A stretch of 50,872 nucleotides of DNA from Massilia kyonggiensis. GTDB lineage: Bacteria; Pseudomonadota; Gammaproteobacteria; Burkholderiales; Burkholderiaceae_D. Position numbers and translations under genes: made by a program. Below the pieces are notes generated by a model, which was not told the origin of the DNA, did no database searches, and was given only the letters and a program-made list of their open reading frames with translations. The number at the start of each line of letters is the position of its first letter. Position 1 is the first letter of the stretch. Shown in pieces: positions 23,938 to 32,545 of the stretch. Where the stretch lies: NCBI RefSeq assembly GCF_024756235.1, contig NZ_JANUGY010000020.1, positions 1-50,872 of the forward strand, in the 5' to 3' direction.

Positions 23938-26900
23938 ATGAAGCAACACTGGAATGGCGCCGCACGGCGCCGGGCATCTCATTGCCGCAATGTCTATGCG
24001 CTGACCATCCTGGCCAGCCTCGTGTCCAGCGCCTGGGCACAGGACAGCACCGAACCGAAGACGCAGGGCAGCGGCCCGACGGTCACCGTCACCGGCTACC
24101 GCAGCTCGCTGGCATTGTCCGCGCTGGAGAAGCGCGAGAACAACGGCCTCACCGACACCGTGTTCTCCGAGGACATGGGCAAATTCCCCGAGCCGAACAT
24201 CGCCGACGCCCTGTCGCGCATCCCGGGCGTCACCGTCACGCGCGCCGCGATCGACGGCGAGGGCATGAACATCTCGATCCGCGGCATGGGTCCGGCGTTC
24301 ACGCGCGTGCTGCTGAACGGCGCGCCGATGGCATCCGCCTCGGCCGGCAGCTGGGGCGGCAACATCAGCGCGAACCGCGAAGTGGACATGGACTTCCTGC
24401 CGTCCGAACTGTTCCGCAGCGCGACCGTCTACAAGAGCCAGCAGGCCGACATCATCGAGGGTGGCGTGGCCGGCACCGTCAACATGCGCAGCGTGCGCCC
24501 GTTCGACAAGAACGGCTTCCGCTCCGCGTTCACCGCCAACGCCAACTACCGCGACAAGGACGGCAAGTGGGGCAACACGGGTTCGGCTTTGGTCAGCAAC
24601 ACGTGGAACACCCGTTTCGGCAAGGTCGGCGCGCTGCTCGGCTTCGCATGGTTGAACACGAAATACCACACCGACGTGTTCCAGACGGTCGACATGCGCA
24701 CGTTCCGCCTGAACGCGAACCAGCGCAACGCGTCCGACCCGGCCTCGATCGGCGGCGACTACTTCAACAGCCCTGCGACGGTCCCCAGCGGCATGGACCT
24801 GTCGGCCCTGCCGGCCTATGCGCAGGCCGTGCTGAAGCCGGGTGCGCCCATCGACCGCGCCATGCTGCTGGCGCTGAACCCGGGTGCGACGATCCAGCAG
24901 ATCGACAACGGCCTGATGGGCCGCCTGCCGCGCTACCTGGTGTACGACGGCGAACGCCGCCGCAAGGGCGAGACGCTGAGCTTCCAGTGGCAGCCGAACG
25001 AGGACTGGATGGTCTACACGGACATGGTCTTCGCCCAGAAGGGCAACAAGATGCAGCAGGAAGACATGGCCGCCGGCATGCGCGCGAACACCCCGATCCC
25101 GGTCGGCCTGACGTTCGACCGCACCGACTGCTCGGCCTATTGCACGATCACGGGCGGCACGCTGGCCAACACCTTCTGGGGCCTGGAATTCCGCCCGATG
25201 AAGGAAAACACGCACTTCCGCAGCATCAACCCGGGCTTCGAGTGGCATGCGACCGACCGGCTGACCATCGACGGCCACGTCAACTACACGGACAGCCAGT
25301 TCTACCGCGACATGCCGACCGTGCTGGTGGCCACGCAGTCGGCGCCGACCGTCGTCAAGTACGACAACTCGACACCGGGCCAGATCCCGGTCATGTCCAG
25401 CAACATCGACATCAACGACCCGACCAAGTTCGGCTGGTACCAGCCGGGCCAGGGCCTGTCCGGCCTGCGCGGCGACATCTACGAGCGCCGCAACACGACC
25501 AAGGGCACGCGCCTGAACCTGAACTGGGGCGACGACACGTTCTCGATCAAGGTGGGCGGTTCGTTCGATGACATCCGGCGCCGCTACACGGACTACGGCA
25601 ACGCCGACGCGTGGATGAACTACACCTGCGGCAACCAGACCAGCTACCAGTTCATCCAGCCGGACCGCGCGCTGCAAGGCCAGTGCGACGGCCGCTTCGC
25701 GCCGGGCCCGATCCCGGCCGGCACGTACCCGGGCTACGGCACCGGCTATACGCAGGGCCAGACGGCGCCGCTGACCTACCTGGGCTCCGCCGTCACGAAC
25801 GGCGACCTGGCGAAATACGTCCACAAGAGCGATCACGGCTTCATCACGATCGACTGGGACAAGTTTGCCAAGGACACCAACTACCAGCACTACCGCGATC
25901 TCTTCTACGCCGCGCCGACGACCAACGGCGGCTACCTGCGCGAGAAGGTCACTGCGTTCTACGTTGCGACCAATGGCCGCATCCCCGTGTTCGGCCACAC
26001 GCTGCGCTACAACGCCGGCGTGCGCTACGCGACGACGGAGCAGACGATCGGCGCCCCGGTCAACACGCCCGACCCGCGCAACGCCCAGCAGGGCCTGCAG
26101 CAGGGCGGCCGCTACCCGGACATGCAGACCTGGGTGTACGAATCGACGAAGTACCACAACATCCTGCCGTCGTTCAACCTCTCGTACAACGTGACGAAGA
26201 ACGTGATCGCCCGCCTGTCCGGCTCCAAGTCGCTCACGCGTGCCAACCCGGCGGACCTGCACCAGACCCAGCTCTCGATCGGCGACCAGGGCGTCAACCA
26301 GGGCAACGTGACGAACCCGAACCTGAAGCCGTTCAAGGCCAACAACCTGGATGCGGGCCTGGAATGGTATTTCAGCCGCGAAGGCTATGTGGCGCTGTCC
26401 GGCTTCGCCAAGGACATCGTCAGCCGCCCGGGCCAGCGCCAGATCGACTACACGCTGGCCGACCTGGACAAGATCTATGGCACGGTGGGCCTGACGGACG
26501 CGCAGCAGGCGGCCGTGGATGCCGCCGGCGGTCGCGACAAGAAGCACGTGATCATCACCGAGCCGTACATGATCGACACCAAGCTGAAGGTGCGCGGCCT
26601 GGAATTCACATGGCAGCAGCCGCTGGACATGCTGCCGGTGAAAGGCTTCGGCTTCACGGGCAACTTCACGTACACGAAGCAGAAGGATGAAGCGAAGGGT
26701 GCACCGCCGGTCGCCGGCGTGCCGCCGCGCACCAGCAACCTGACCGTGTACTACGAGAAGGACGGCCTGAACCTGCGCGTATCGCGCCAGTACCAGTCCA
26801 GCCTGATCAGCAACACGAACACGGGCCTGGGCAACGGCATCTATGCGTATTCGACGGGACGCCAGCAGGTCGACCTGTCGGCCGGCCTGAACCTGCAGAA

Positions 26901-27054
26901 GATGTTCGGCTTCACGTACAACACCGACCTGTCGCTCAGCGTCTGGAACGTGAACAACGCGAAGAGCCAGAACTACACGGCGTTCGCCAACGCGGTCTTC
27001 GACGAGAACAAGCCTGGCCGCAGCTACAACGTGACGCTGCGTACCTCGTTCTGA
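23938..27054 (+). CDS. TonB-dependent receptor 2 (carbohydrate type)
   Basis: 1038 aa, ATG start with GAGGAGAC upstream. A signal peptide ends near residue 34 (SSAWAQ), preceded by a long Arg-rich N-terminus. TVTVTGYRSSL serves as TonB-box region. The plug shows GKFPEPNIADALSRIPGVTV and ISIRGMGPAFTRVLLNGA. The barrel ends in SYNVTLRTSF. It belongs to the same large Xanthomonas/Caulobacter TIGR01782 group as receptor 1 but is only distantly similar to it in the barrel. Operators shared with GH31 and the GH43 gene at 27566-29626 suggest import of xylan- or xyloglucan-derived oligosaccharides. Confidence 0.93.
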   Translation: MKQHWNGAARRRASHCRNVYALTILASLVSSAWAQDSTEPKTQGSGPTVTVTGYRSSLALSALEKRENNGLTDTVFSEDMGKFPEPNIADALSRIPGVTVTRAAIDGEGMNISIRGMGPAFTRVLLNGAPMASASAGSWGGNISANREVDMDFLPSELFRSATVYKSQQADIIEGGVAGTVNMRSVRPFDKNGFRSAFTANANYRDKDGKWGNTGSALVSNTWNTRFGKVGALLGFAWLNTKYHTDVFQTVDMRTFRLNANQRNASDPASIGGDYFNSPATVPSGMDLSALPAYAQAVLKPGAPIDRAMLLALNPGATIQQIDNGLMGRLPRYLVYDGERRRKGETLSFQWQPNEDWMVYTDMVFAQKGNKMQQEDMAAGMRANTPIPVGLTFDRTDCSAYCTITGGTLANTFWGLEFRPMKENTHFRSINPGFEWHATDRLTIDGHVNYTDSQFYRDMPTVLVATQSAPTVVKYDNSTPGQIPVMSSNIDINDPTKFGWYQPGQGLSGLRGDIYERRNTTKGTRLNLNWGDDTFSIKVGGSFDDIRRRYTDYGNADAWMNYTCGNQTSYQFIQPDRALQGQCDGRFAPGPIPAGTYPGYGTGYTQGQTAPLTYLGSAVTNGDLAKYVHKSDHGFITIDWDKFAKDTNYQHYRDLFYAAPTTNGGYLREKVTAFYVATNGRIPVFGHTLRYNAGVRYATTEQTIGAPVNTPDPRNAQQGLQQGGRYPDMQTWVYESTKYHNILPSFNLSYNVTKNVIARLSGSKSLTRANPADLHQTQLSIGDQGVNQGNVTNPNLKPFKANNLDAGLEWYFSREGYVALSGFAKDIVSRPGQRQIDYTLADLDKIYGTVGLTDAQQAAVDAAGGRDKKHVIITEPYMIDTKLKVRGLEFTWQQPLDMLPVKGFGFTGNFTYTKQKDEAKGAPPVAGVPPRTSNLTVYYEKDGLNLRVSRQYQSSLISNTNTGLGNGIYAYSTGRQQVDLSAGLNLQKMFGFTYNTDLSLSVWNVNNAKSQNYTAFANAVFDENKPGRSYNVTLRTSF

Positions 27055-27072
27055 CCATGTAGTTGCGTCTCC

Positions 27073-27137
27073 CCGGACCGTTTTTGCTGGCGGTCCGGTA
27101 TTCATGGAGCGGCCGTGTCTCCGGCCGCTCCTTTTTT
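27073..27137 (+). terminator. Tandem hairpins terminating TonB receptor 2
   Basis: A first hairpin has arms CCGGACCG (27073-27080) and CGGTCCGG (27091-27098). A second has ten-base arms GGAGCGGCCG (27106-27115) and CGGCCGCTCC (27122-27131) followed by six T (27132-27137). The second is a classic intrinsic terminator. Confidence 0.88.
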
Positions 27138-27169
27138 ATGGTTGCGTCGGTGCTCGCGACCCGGACGGG

Positions 27170-27406
27170 CTACCGCATGGGCCACGACTTATCGAAGCGG
27201 CTCTTGATGTCACGTCCCCAGTCGTTGATTGCCAGCGAAATCTTGAGGCAAATAAACAGCGCAAGCATGGCGAGGGCAAGTGTCAGGAAGACCGGCGCGT
27301 GCATCCAAACGACGACCACGCCGGCATAGACAAGGACCGCGCATGTCGACGTCATGCCAAATGCCCAGCCGAGTACAACCAGAAGCGACCCCGCGAGTGT
27401 CCGCAT
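27170..27406 (-). CDS. Small membrane protein of unknown function
   Basis: 78 aa with two hydrophobic segments, about 4-31 (LAGSLLVVLGWAFG continuing through AVLVYAGVVVV) and 36-58 (HAPVFLTLALAMLALFICLK). The tail is charged (NDWGRDIKSRFDKSW). The start has a weak AGGACA upstream. No family is recognised. It stands alone between a terminator and the GH43 gene, so this is a probable but not certain gene. The 27407-27565 gap shows only a CCGACG/CGTCGG hairpin without a T-tract. Confidence 0.5.
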   Translation of the reverse strand: MRTLAGSLLVVLGWAFGMTSTCAVLVYAGVVVVWMHAPVFLTLALAMLALFICLKISLAINDWGRDIKSRFDKSWPMR

Positions 27407-27565
27407 ATTCCCGTGTCCTGAAGCAGGAATCCATTGTACCGCGCACGGAAGGGCATGAGCCGGGCAACGGCAGGCCGAGGGCGCGCTCGCACCCGATGCG
27501 GCAGGGGGGTGTCCGACGACGACGTCGGGTATGGGATCACATGACGAGCGTGGACACGGCCTGTC

Positions 27566-29626
27566 TTACTGCGGAATGGACGTCCACGTGAACCGCACCC
27601 CGTCACTTCCATCCGGCACCGGCCCCGGACTATCGGCACGCACCGCATGCGTGGCCGGATCGACGCGCACGAAGCGGTTCGTCGCGAGCGACATCAGCAC
27701 CAGTTCCCCGGTCGGCGTCTCGATCCACTGGAAGCTCTCCGCCTTGCCGGGCTGCCCCTTGCGCAGGCCCACGCCGCCTTTCGCGTCGACGCTGACCCAG
27801 GCCGCGCCGGACTGCAGCGCGACACGTCCGAGACCCATGTCCTTCACGAGATACGAGGCCACCTTGCGGCCGGTCTTGAACTCCGCGAACTGGACGCGCT
27901 GCCCGAACGGGATCGCGCGCATCAGCCCGTGCGGATTCGGCTGGTAGACGTCGATGCTGTCGAAGTCCGCGTGCCCGCCCGTCTTGCCGGCCTGGTTGTA
28001 GTTGAAGAGGGCATAGCGCACGCCCTGGAAGGTCTTCAGCTGGAACACCATCGTGAACGGCGCGCCGATGGATACGAAATCCTTGCCGTCGGCGGACCAC
28101 GAGAAGCGCGCCTGCTCCGTGAGGAAATCGCAGTCCGCGCGCAGCTGCACGCGCGTGGCGCCGGCCGGCAGCGGCACGCGCACGGTGCGGTCGCTGATCT
28201 GATCGTACAGTGCGACCTGCAGTCCGGCCGCCGTCTTTTCCACGCCGAGCGTCGCATACGGGAGATTCAGCAGCGCGAGGCCGGCGACGTCGCCGTTCGC
28301 GAGGCCGGATGCATCCAGCGTCACCGTCGGCGACGAGCGCGGGCCGATGGCGCGCTGCGTCAGGCTGTTGCGGGCCTGCCAGAACGACGTCGCGGGCAGC
28401 GCGTGCAGGCGCAGGAAGCCGGGACGCTCCGTCAGCGACCACTGGCCATCGACGGGTACGTGGTTCCACTGCCAGAGCGGCTGCAAGGTCGTGCCCGAAA
28501 AATCGTCGCTGCGCGCAAACGGGACGGCGATCGGGGAGGGCGCGGCCGTCTTCGGCTTGACCCACGTGCGCGGATTGCGTCCGAGGTTGCCGGGCAGGCC
28601 GAAGTACGGCCAGCCGTCCTTCCACGTGATCGGCGACAGGCTGAGCAGGCGGCCGACCGAATTAAAATCCATCATCGAGAAGCCCCACCATTCGCCGGCC
28701 GGCGTCTGCACGATGCCGCCCTGGTGCAGCGAGTTGCTGTTGCGGGCCGACGGGTCGGGCGGCTCGATCGCGGTGGGCGTCTTGTTGTCCTTCAGGCGGT
28801 AGCCCTTGGCCATGCCGAAGTCCTCGTCGCGGCTGACAGCCTGGTTCACTTCGTACGGGCCATCGATCTTGTCCGCGCGCGCGGCCGGCATGCGGAAGCC
28901 GCCGGCATAGTTGGCCGAGAGGATGTAGTACTTGCCCTGGATCTTGTAGAGGTGCGCGCCTTCGCCCATGCCGGCGTCCTGCGCGAACAGCACTTTCTCG
29001 GTGCCGGGCACGATGTCCGTCAGGTCGTCCGTCAACTGGGCGATGCGCATGCGTTGGTGGTCCCACACGACCCACGCACGGCCGTCGTCGTCGAACAGGA
29101 CGGACAGGTCGTGCAGGCTGCGCTTCATTTCGCGGTGCGTCCAGGGGCCGCGCGGGTCGGTGGCGCTGAAGATCTGCGTGGCGCGGCCGTTCACGTTGCT
29201 GAAGATGTAGAACGTGCCGTTCCGGTGGCGCAGGCTCGGGGCCCAAATGCCTTGCCCGTAGATGCTCTTGCCGTCTTCCAGGCGGTAGGCCGGGCCGAAG
29301 TCCAGCTTGTCGACCGCATAGCCCAGGAATTCCCAGTTCACGAGATCGCGCGAGCGCAGCATCGGCAGGCCGGGCATCGCATGCATCGTCGTGCCGGTGA
29401 GGTAGAACCAGTCGCCCACGCGGATCATGTCCGGGTCGGAGAACTCGTCGTAGAACAGCGGGTTCGTGAACGTGCCGTTGCCGTTGTCCGGTGTCCACGT
29501 GGCGGTCGACAGGCCGGTGGCGGGGCGCGGTTCTTCCTGCGCGTGTGCGCCCATGCAGGCAATGGCGGCGCAGAGGGCGAGCACCGTCGCGGCAAGGCGC
29601 GGCGGGCGGGGGCGGTGTACGGTCAT
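27566..29626 (-). CDS. Secreted GH43 beta-xylosidase/arabinofuranosidase-like enzyme
   Basis: 686 aa from the ATG at 29626 (MTVHRPRPPR). The frame is open to a TTG at 29686, but that TTG is part of a -35 box. The signal peptide ends at GAHAQ. The GH43 propeller (about 45-340) has FYDEFSDPDMIRVGD (general base Asp), SVLFDDDGRAWVVWD (modulator Asp) and MGEGAHLYKIQGKYY (general acid Glu). LHQGGIVQTPAGEWWGF and the following region match the beta-xylosidase C-terminal sandwich (about 370-560). The last ~110 residues, with AESFQWIETPTGELVLMS and NRFVRVD, look like a fascin-type beta-trefoil, possibly sugar binding. An XylR-like operator lies in its promoter. Confidence 0.88.
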   Translation of the reverse strand: MTVHRPRPPRLAATVLALCAAIACMGAHAQEEPRPATGLSTATWTPDNGNGTFTNPLFYDEFSDPDMIRVGDWFYLTGTTMHAMPGLPMLRSRDLVNWEFLGYAVDKLDFGPAYRLEDGKSIYGQGIWAPSLRHRNGTFYIFSNVNGRATQIFSATDPRGPWTHREMKRSLHDLSVLFDDDGRAWVVWDHQRMRIAQLTDDLTDIVPGTEKVLFAQDAGMGEGAHLYKIQGKYYILSANYAGGFRMPAARADKIDGPYEVNQAVSRDEDFGMAKGYRLKDNKTPTAIEPPDPSARNSNSLHQGGIVQTPAGEWWGFSMMDFNSVGRLLSLSPITWKDGWPYFGLPGNLGRNPRTWVKPKTAAPSPIAVPFARSDDFSGTTLQPLWQWNHVPVDGQWSLTERPGFLRLHALPATSFWQARNSLTQRAIGPRSSPTVTLDASGLANGDVAGLALLNLPYATLGVEKTAAGLQVALYDQISDRTVRVPLPAGATRVQLRADCDFLTEQARFSWSADGKDFVSIGAPFTMVFQLKTFQGVRYALFNYNQAGKTGGHADFDSIDVYQPNPHGLMRAIPFGQRVQFAEFKTGRKVASYLVKDMGLGRVALQSGAAWVSVDAKGGVGLRKGQPGKAESFQWIETPTGELVLMSLATNRFVRVDPATHAVRADSPGPVPDGSDGVRFTWTSIPQ

Positions 29627-29656
29627 GTGGGATCCGGTGGGTTCAGGGCATCCGGC

Positions 29657-29686
29657 AATGTAGGGCATGCATGGTAGCGCTGTCAA
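29657..29686 (-). promoter_or_regulatory. Promoter with embedded XylR-like operator for the GH43 gene
   Basis: On the minus strand TTGACA (29686-29681) is a consensus -35, followed after 18 bp by TACATT (29662-29657), a 4/6 match to the -10 box. The operator-like TGACAGCGCTACCA (29685-29672) overlaps the -35 and spacer, so a bound repressor would block the polymerase. Transcription would start near 29650, about 24 nt before the ATG. Confidence 0.65.
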
Positions 29687-29871
29687 AGCCGGGCCGGTGC
29701 CGGGCCTGCGACAGCGGCCGGTTACAGCACCGAAGCCAAGTCATTGTTATTGCTGGGTTTTACGGGACTGTTAGTCATAAAATATGCAACTAACCGACGT
29801 GAGCGATACCGAACCCGATATCGGTCGCCAGGAAAAAATCATCGGTTCCGTGGCCCTGCCGGATGGCGCGG

Positions 29872-30747
29872 TCAATGCTGGCCGGGCGCAGGCGGCTGTT
29901 CCGCGAACGACTGCAGCGGCGCCGGCGGCGCTGCAGTCGCCATGCCCGGCGGCAGCGGGGCGCGTACGGGCCGGCTGTGCATGTTCGCGGCGGAGAGCAC
30001 GTTGTCCGTCGTGCCGGGCGCCGCGTCCCACACCGGTGCGGCGATGCCCTCGAACACGGCCTTCAGTTGCTGGCCCCAGCTGGTGCGCAGCAGCTGGAAA
30101 TACTGGTTGTGTTCGTCGATGGTGACGAAACGGGTCACGGCCAGGCTGCCGTCTTCGTACACCAGCAGGTCGAGCGGCAGGCCGACGGAGATGTTCGAGC
30201 GCAGCGTGGAATCCATCGAGATCAGGGCGCACTTGGCGGCGTCGTCAAGCGACGTGCGCGGCGTGACGACGCGGTCGATGATCGGCTTGCCGTATTTCGC
30301 CTCGCCGATCTGAAAATAAGGATTCTCGTCGTGCGACTCGATGAAGTTGCCGGCCGAGTACACGTAGAACAGGCGGCAGCGCTCGCCCCGGATCTGGCCG
30401 CCGAACACGATGCTGATGTTGAAGTCGACGCCGTGTTCGGCCAGCCGGGCCGACTCCTGCCGATAGACCGTGCGGACCGCTTCGCCGACGATGCGGGCGG
30501 CCTCGTACATGTCGGGTGCGTTCCAGATCGTCGTGCCGTTCTCGCTCATCCACGCCGACACGGTTTGGCGCACGGCTTGCGAGATCGACAGGTTTCCGGC
30601 AGTCATCATGACCATCATGCGGTCGCCCGGGTTGTCGAAGACCGAGAGCTTGCGGAAGGTGCCGACCTGGTCGACACCGGCGTTCGTGCGCGAATCGGCG
30701 AGGAACACGAGGCCGGCGTCGAGGCGCATGCCCACACAGTAAGTCAT
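29872..30747 (-). CDS. Anbu proteasome-like peptidase (ancestral beta subunit)
   Basis: 291 aa from the ATG at 30747, giving MTYCVGMRLDAGLVFLADSR. Thr2, exposed after Met removal, is the Ntn-hydrolase nucleophile; the frame's TTG at 30753 would bury it. LADSRTNAGVDQV and the conserved Lys in GTFRKLSVF fit the Anbu family. Anbu forms open spiral oligomers in the cytoplasm; its substrate is still debated. The usual length is near 245 aa. Here a Pro/Ala-rich tail of about 45 residues is added. It is the last gene of the conserved ATP-grasp / alpha-E / transglutaminase / Anbu operon. Confidence 0.93.
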   Translation of the reverse strand: MTYCVGMRLDAGLVFLADSRTNAGVDQVGTFRKLSVFDNPGDRMMVMMTAGNLSISQAVRQTVSAWMSENGTTIWNAPDMYEAARIVGEAVRTVYRQESARLAEHGVDFNISIVFGGQIRGERCRLFYVYSAGNFIESHDENPYFQIGEAKYGKPIIDRVVTPRTSLDDAAKCALISMDSTLRSNISVGLPLDLLVYEDGSLAVTRFVTIDEHNQYFQLLRTSWGQQLKAVFEGIAAPVWDAAPGTTDNVLSAANMHSRPVRAPLPPGMATAAPPAPLQSFAEQPPAPGQH

Positions 30748-30783
30748 CGGCAAAGTCCGTTCTGGTTGAGGAAAGCGGTCATT

Positions 30784-31593
30784 CTACACGGGGACGATCT
30801 GCGCCTCGACCCGCATGACTTCGTCGCCGCCGCCGCGCCGCATGCCGCGCACGGGGGCGGCCGATTCGTAGTCACGGCCGATCGCGAGGCGGCAGTACCC
30901 GTCCGTCATCAGCCGGTCGTGGGTCACGTCGATGCTGATCCAGCCGCTGAAGTCCGGATCCTCGACCCAGGCGTCGACCCATGCATGGCTTGCGGCGTGG
31001 CCCGTCGATCCCGGGTCGATGTAGCCGGACACGTAGCGCGCCGGTACCCCGTGCGCATGGCAGCAGGCGAGGAACACGTGGGCATGGTCCTGGCAGACGC
31101 CGGCGCCCAGCAGCATCGCCTCGGCGGCGGCCGTGTCCACGTGGGTGGCACCGGTCTGGTACGTGACCGCACCGTGGATGTGCGTGGCCAGCCGCAGCAG
31201 GTCGGCCGTCGTTACCGGGCTGCCGCGGGCCGGCAGGCAGGCCGCCGCGACGTCGGCCAGCGCCGTCGTCGGCTGCGTCAGCCGGGTAGGGACCGTGAAG
31301 ATCAGCGGCGGCAGGCTGTCGTGGGCCTGCAGGCGGCCGCCGGGCAGCGGTACCGTCGCGACGACGCCTTCGACGAGGATGCGCACGGCGGTGTGCGGCG
31401 CGTTCAGGGTCAGCATGTGCGAGGCGTTGCCGTACGCGTCCACGTAGGCGGTGCAATGACCGGGTGTCGCGATGTGCCAGGACAGCACCTGCTGTTGCGG
31501 CTCGGCGCGCGGCGTCAGGTGCAGCTGCTCGATGCTGTAGGCCTGCGGCTGCGAATAGCGGTATAACGTTTCGTGGCGGATGGACAGGTGCAT
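30784..31593 (-). CDS. Transglutaminase-like cysteine protease of the Anbu operon
   Basis: 269 aa from the ATG at 31593 (MHLSIRHETLYRYSQP), the standard start of this family; the frame is open further but only through the alpha-E gene. The N-terminal beta domain (1-110) precedes the transglutaminase core with C167 (GAGVCQDHAHVF), H203 (SHAWVDAWV) and D222 (WISIDVTHD). All three catalytic residues are present. It probably cleaves or forms amide bonds in the peptides handled by the operon; the real substrate is unknown. One base separates it from the alpha-E gene. Confidence 0.93.
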   Translation of the reverse strand: MHLSIRHETLYRYSQPQAYSIEQLHLTPRAEPQQQVLSWHIATPGHCTAYVDAYGNASHMLTLNAPHTAVRILVEGVVATVPLPGGRLQAHDSLPPLIFTVPTRLTQPTTALADVAAACLPARGSPVTTADLLRLATHIHGAVTYQTGATHVDTAAAEAMLLGAGVCQDHAHVFLACCHAHGVPARYVSGYIDPGSTGHAASHAWVDAWVEDPDFSGWISIDVTHDRLMTDGYCRLAIGRDYESAAPVRGMRRGGGDEVMRVEAQIVPV

Positions 31594-31594
31594 G

Positions 31595-32545
31595 TCAGGC
31601 TCCCAGGGGGACGAGGAAATCGCGGCTGATGCCGTTGCCGAGCGCGTAGATGTTTTCCATGAAGGTGCCGAGCGTCTCGTCGATGCCGGCGTCCAGCACG
31701 TCCTCGATGCGCGCGAACTGCAGCTCCGCATGCATCTTGCCCGCCAGCCGCTCCGTGCCGGCGGAGACGTCGTTGCGCACGGCCTTCAGGTTCGCGACGA
31801 CCTGCTCCATGCAGGCGAGCAGGGAGCGCGGCATGTCGGCGCGCAGCATCAGGAGCTCGGCCACGCGCGCCGGCGTGATCGAATCGCGGTAGACCTTGCG
31901 GTAGATTTCGAAACCGGCCACGGAGCGCAGCAGCGCCGCCCAGTAATAGAACTCGCGCTGCGTGAGCACGTCGTGCGTCGCCGCGGCACCGGCGCCGTGG
32001 TACTTCACGTCCAGCAGGCGGGCCGTGTTGTCGGCCCGCTCCAGGAACGTACCGAGGCGGATGAACACGAGGGCCTCGTCGTCGAGCATGGTGCCGAGCG
32101 TGACGCCGCGCGCCAGGTGGCAGCGCAGCTTCACCCAGTCGAAGAATTCGCCCGGGTCGGCGTCGAGGCTGGCGCCGACCCGGTCGCGCAGCTCGATCCA
32201 TGTCGCGTTCTGCGTCTCCCATACTTCCGTCGTGAGCACGCCGCGCACGGCCCGGGCGTTCTCGCGCGCCGCCGTCAGGCACGCCACGATCGACGACGGG
32301 TTGGCCGGATCGCTCACCATGAAGGCGAGGACGTTCTTCGCGTCGAGCGTGCCGTAGGCGGCGTCGAACGCGTCCTGCAGCTCGGAGATGCCAAGCATGG
32401 CGCGCCACGCCTGTTCCGTGTCGACGGCGGATTGCGGCAGCATGGCGGTCTGCACGGCCACGTCGAGCATGCGTGCCGTGTTCTCGGCGCGTTCGGTGTA
32501 GCGCGCCATCCAGTACAAGTGGTCTGCGGTGCGGCTCAGCATCAT
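31595..32545 (-). CDS. Alpha-E domain protein (DUF403) of the Anbu operon
   Basis: 316 aa from 32545 (MMLSRTADHLYWMARYTERAENTARM), preceded by GGAGGA; the second Met may be the true start. The whole protein is an all-helical alpha-E domain. Two copies of a similar helix pair, RYTERAENTARMLDV and FLERADNTARLLDV, are obvious. The family occurs with circularly permuted ATP-grasp enzymes and transglutaminases, and is thought to act with them in peptide synthesis or modification. It overlaps the ATP-grasp gene by 4 bp. Confidence 0.93.
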   Translation of the reverse strand: MMLSRTADHLYWMARYTERAENTARMLDVAVQTAMLPQSAVDTEQAWRAMLGISELQDAFDAAYGTLDAKNVLAFMVSDPANPSSIVACLTAARENARAVRGVLTTEVWETQNATWIELRDRVGASLDADPGEFFDWVKLRCHLARGVTLGTMLDDEALVFIRLGTFLERADNTARLLDVKYHGAGAAATHDVLTQREFYYWAALLRSVAGFEIYRKVYRDSITPARVAELLMLRADMPRSLLACMEQVVANLKAVRNDVSAGTERLAGKMHAELQFARIEDVLDAGIDETLGTFMENIYALGNGISRDFLVPLGA

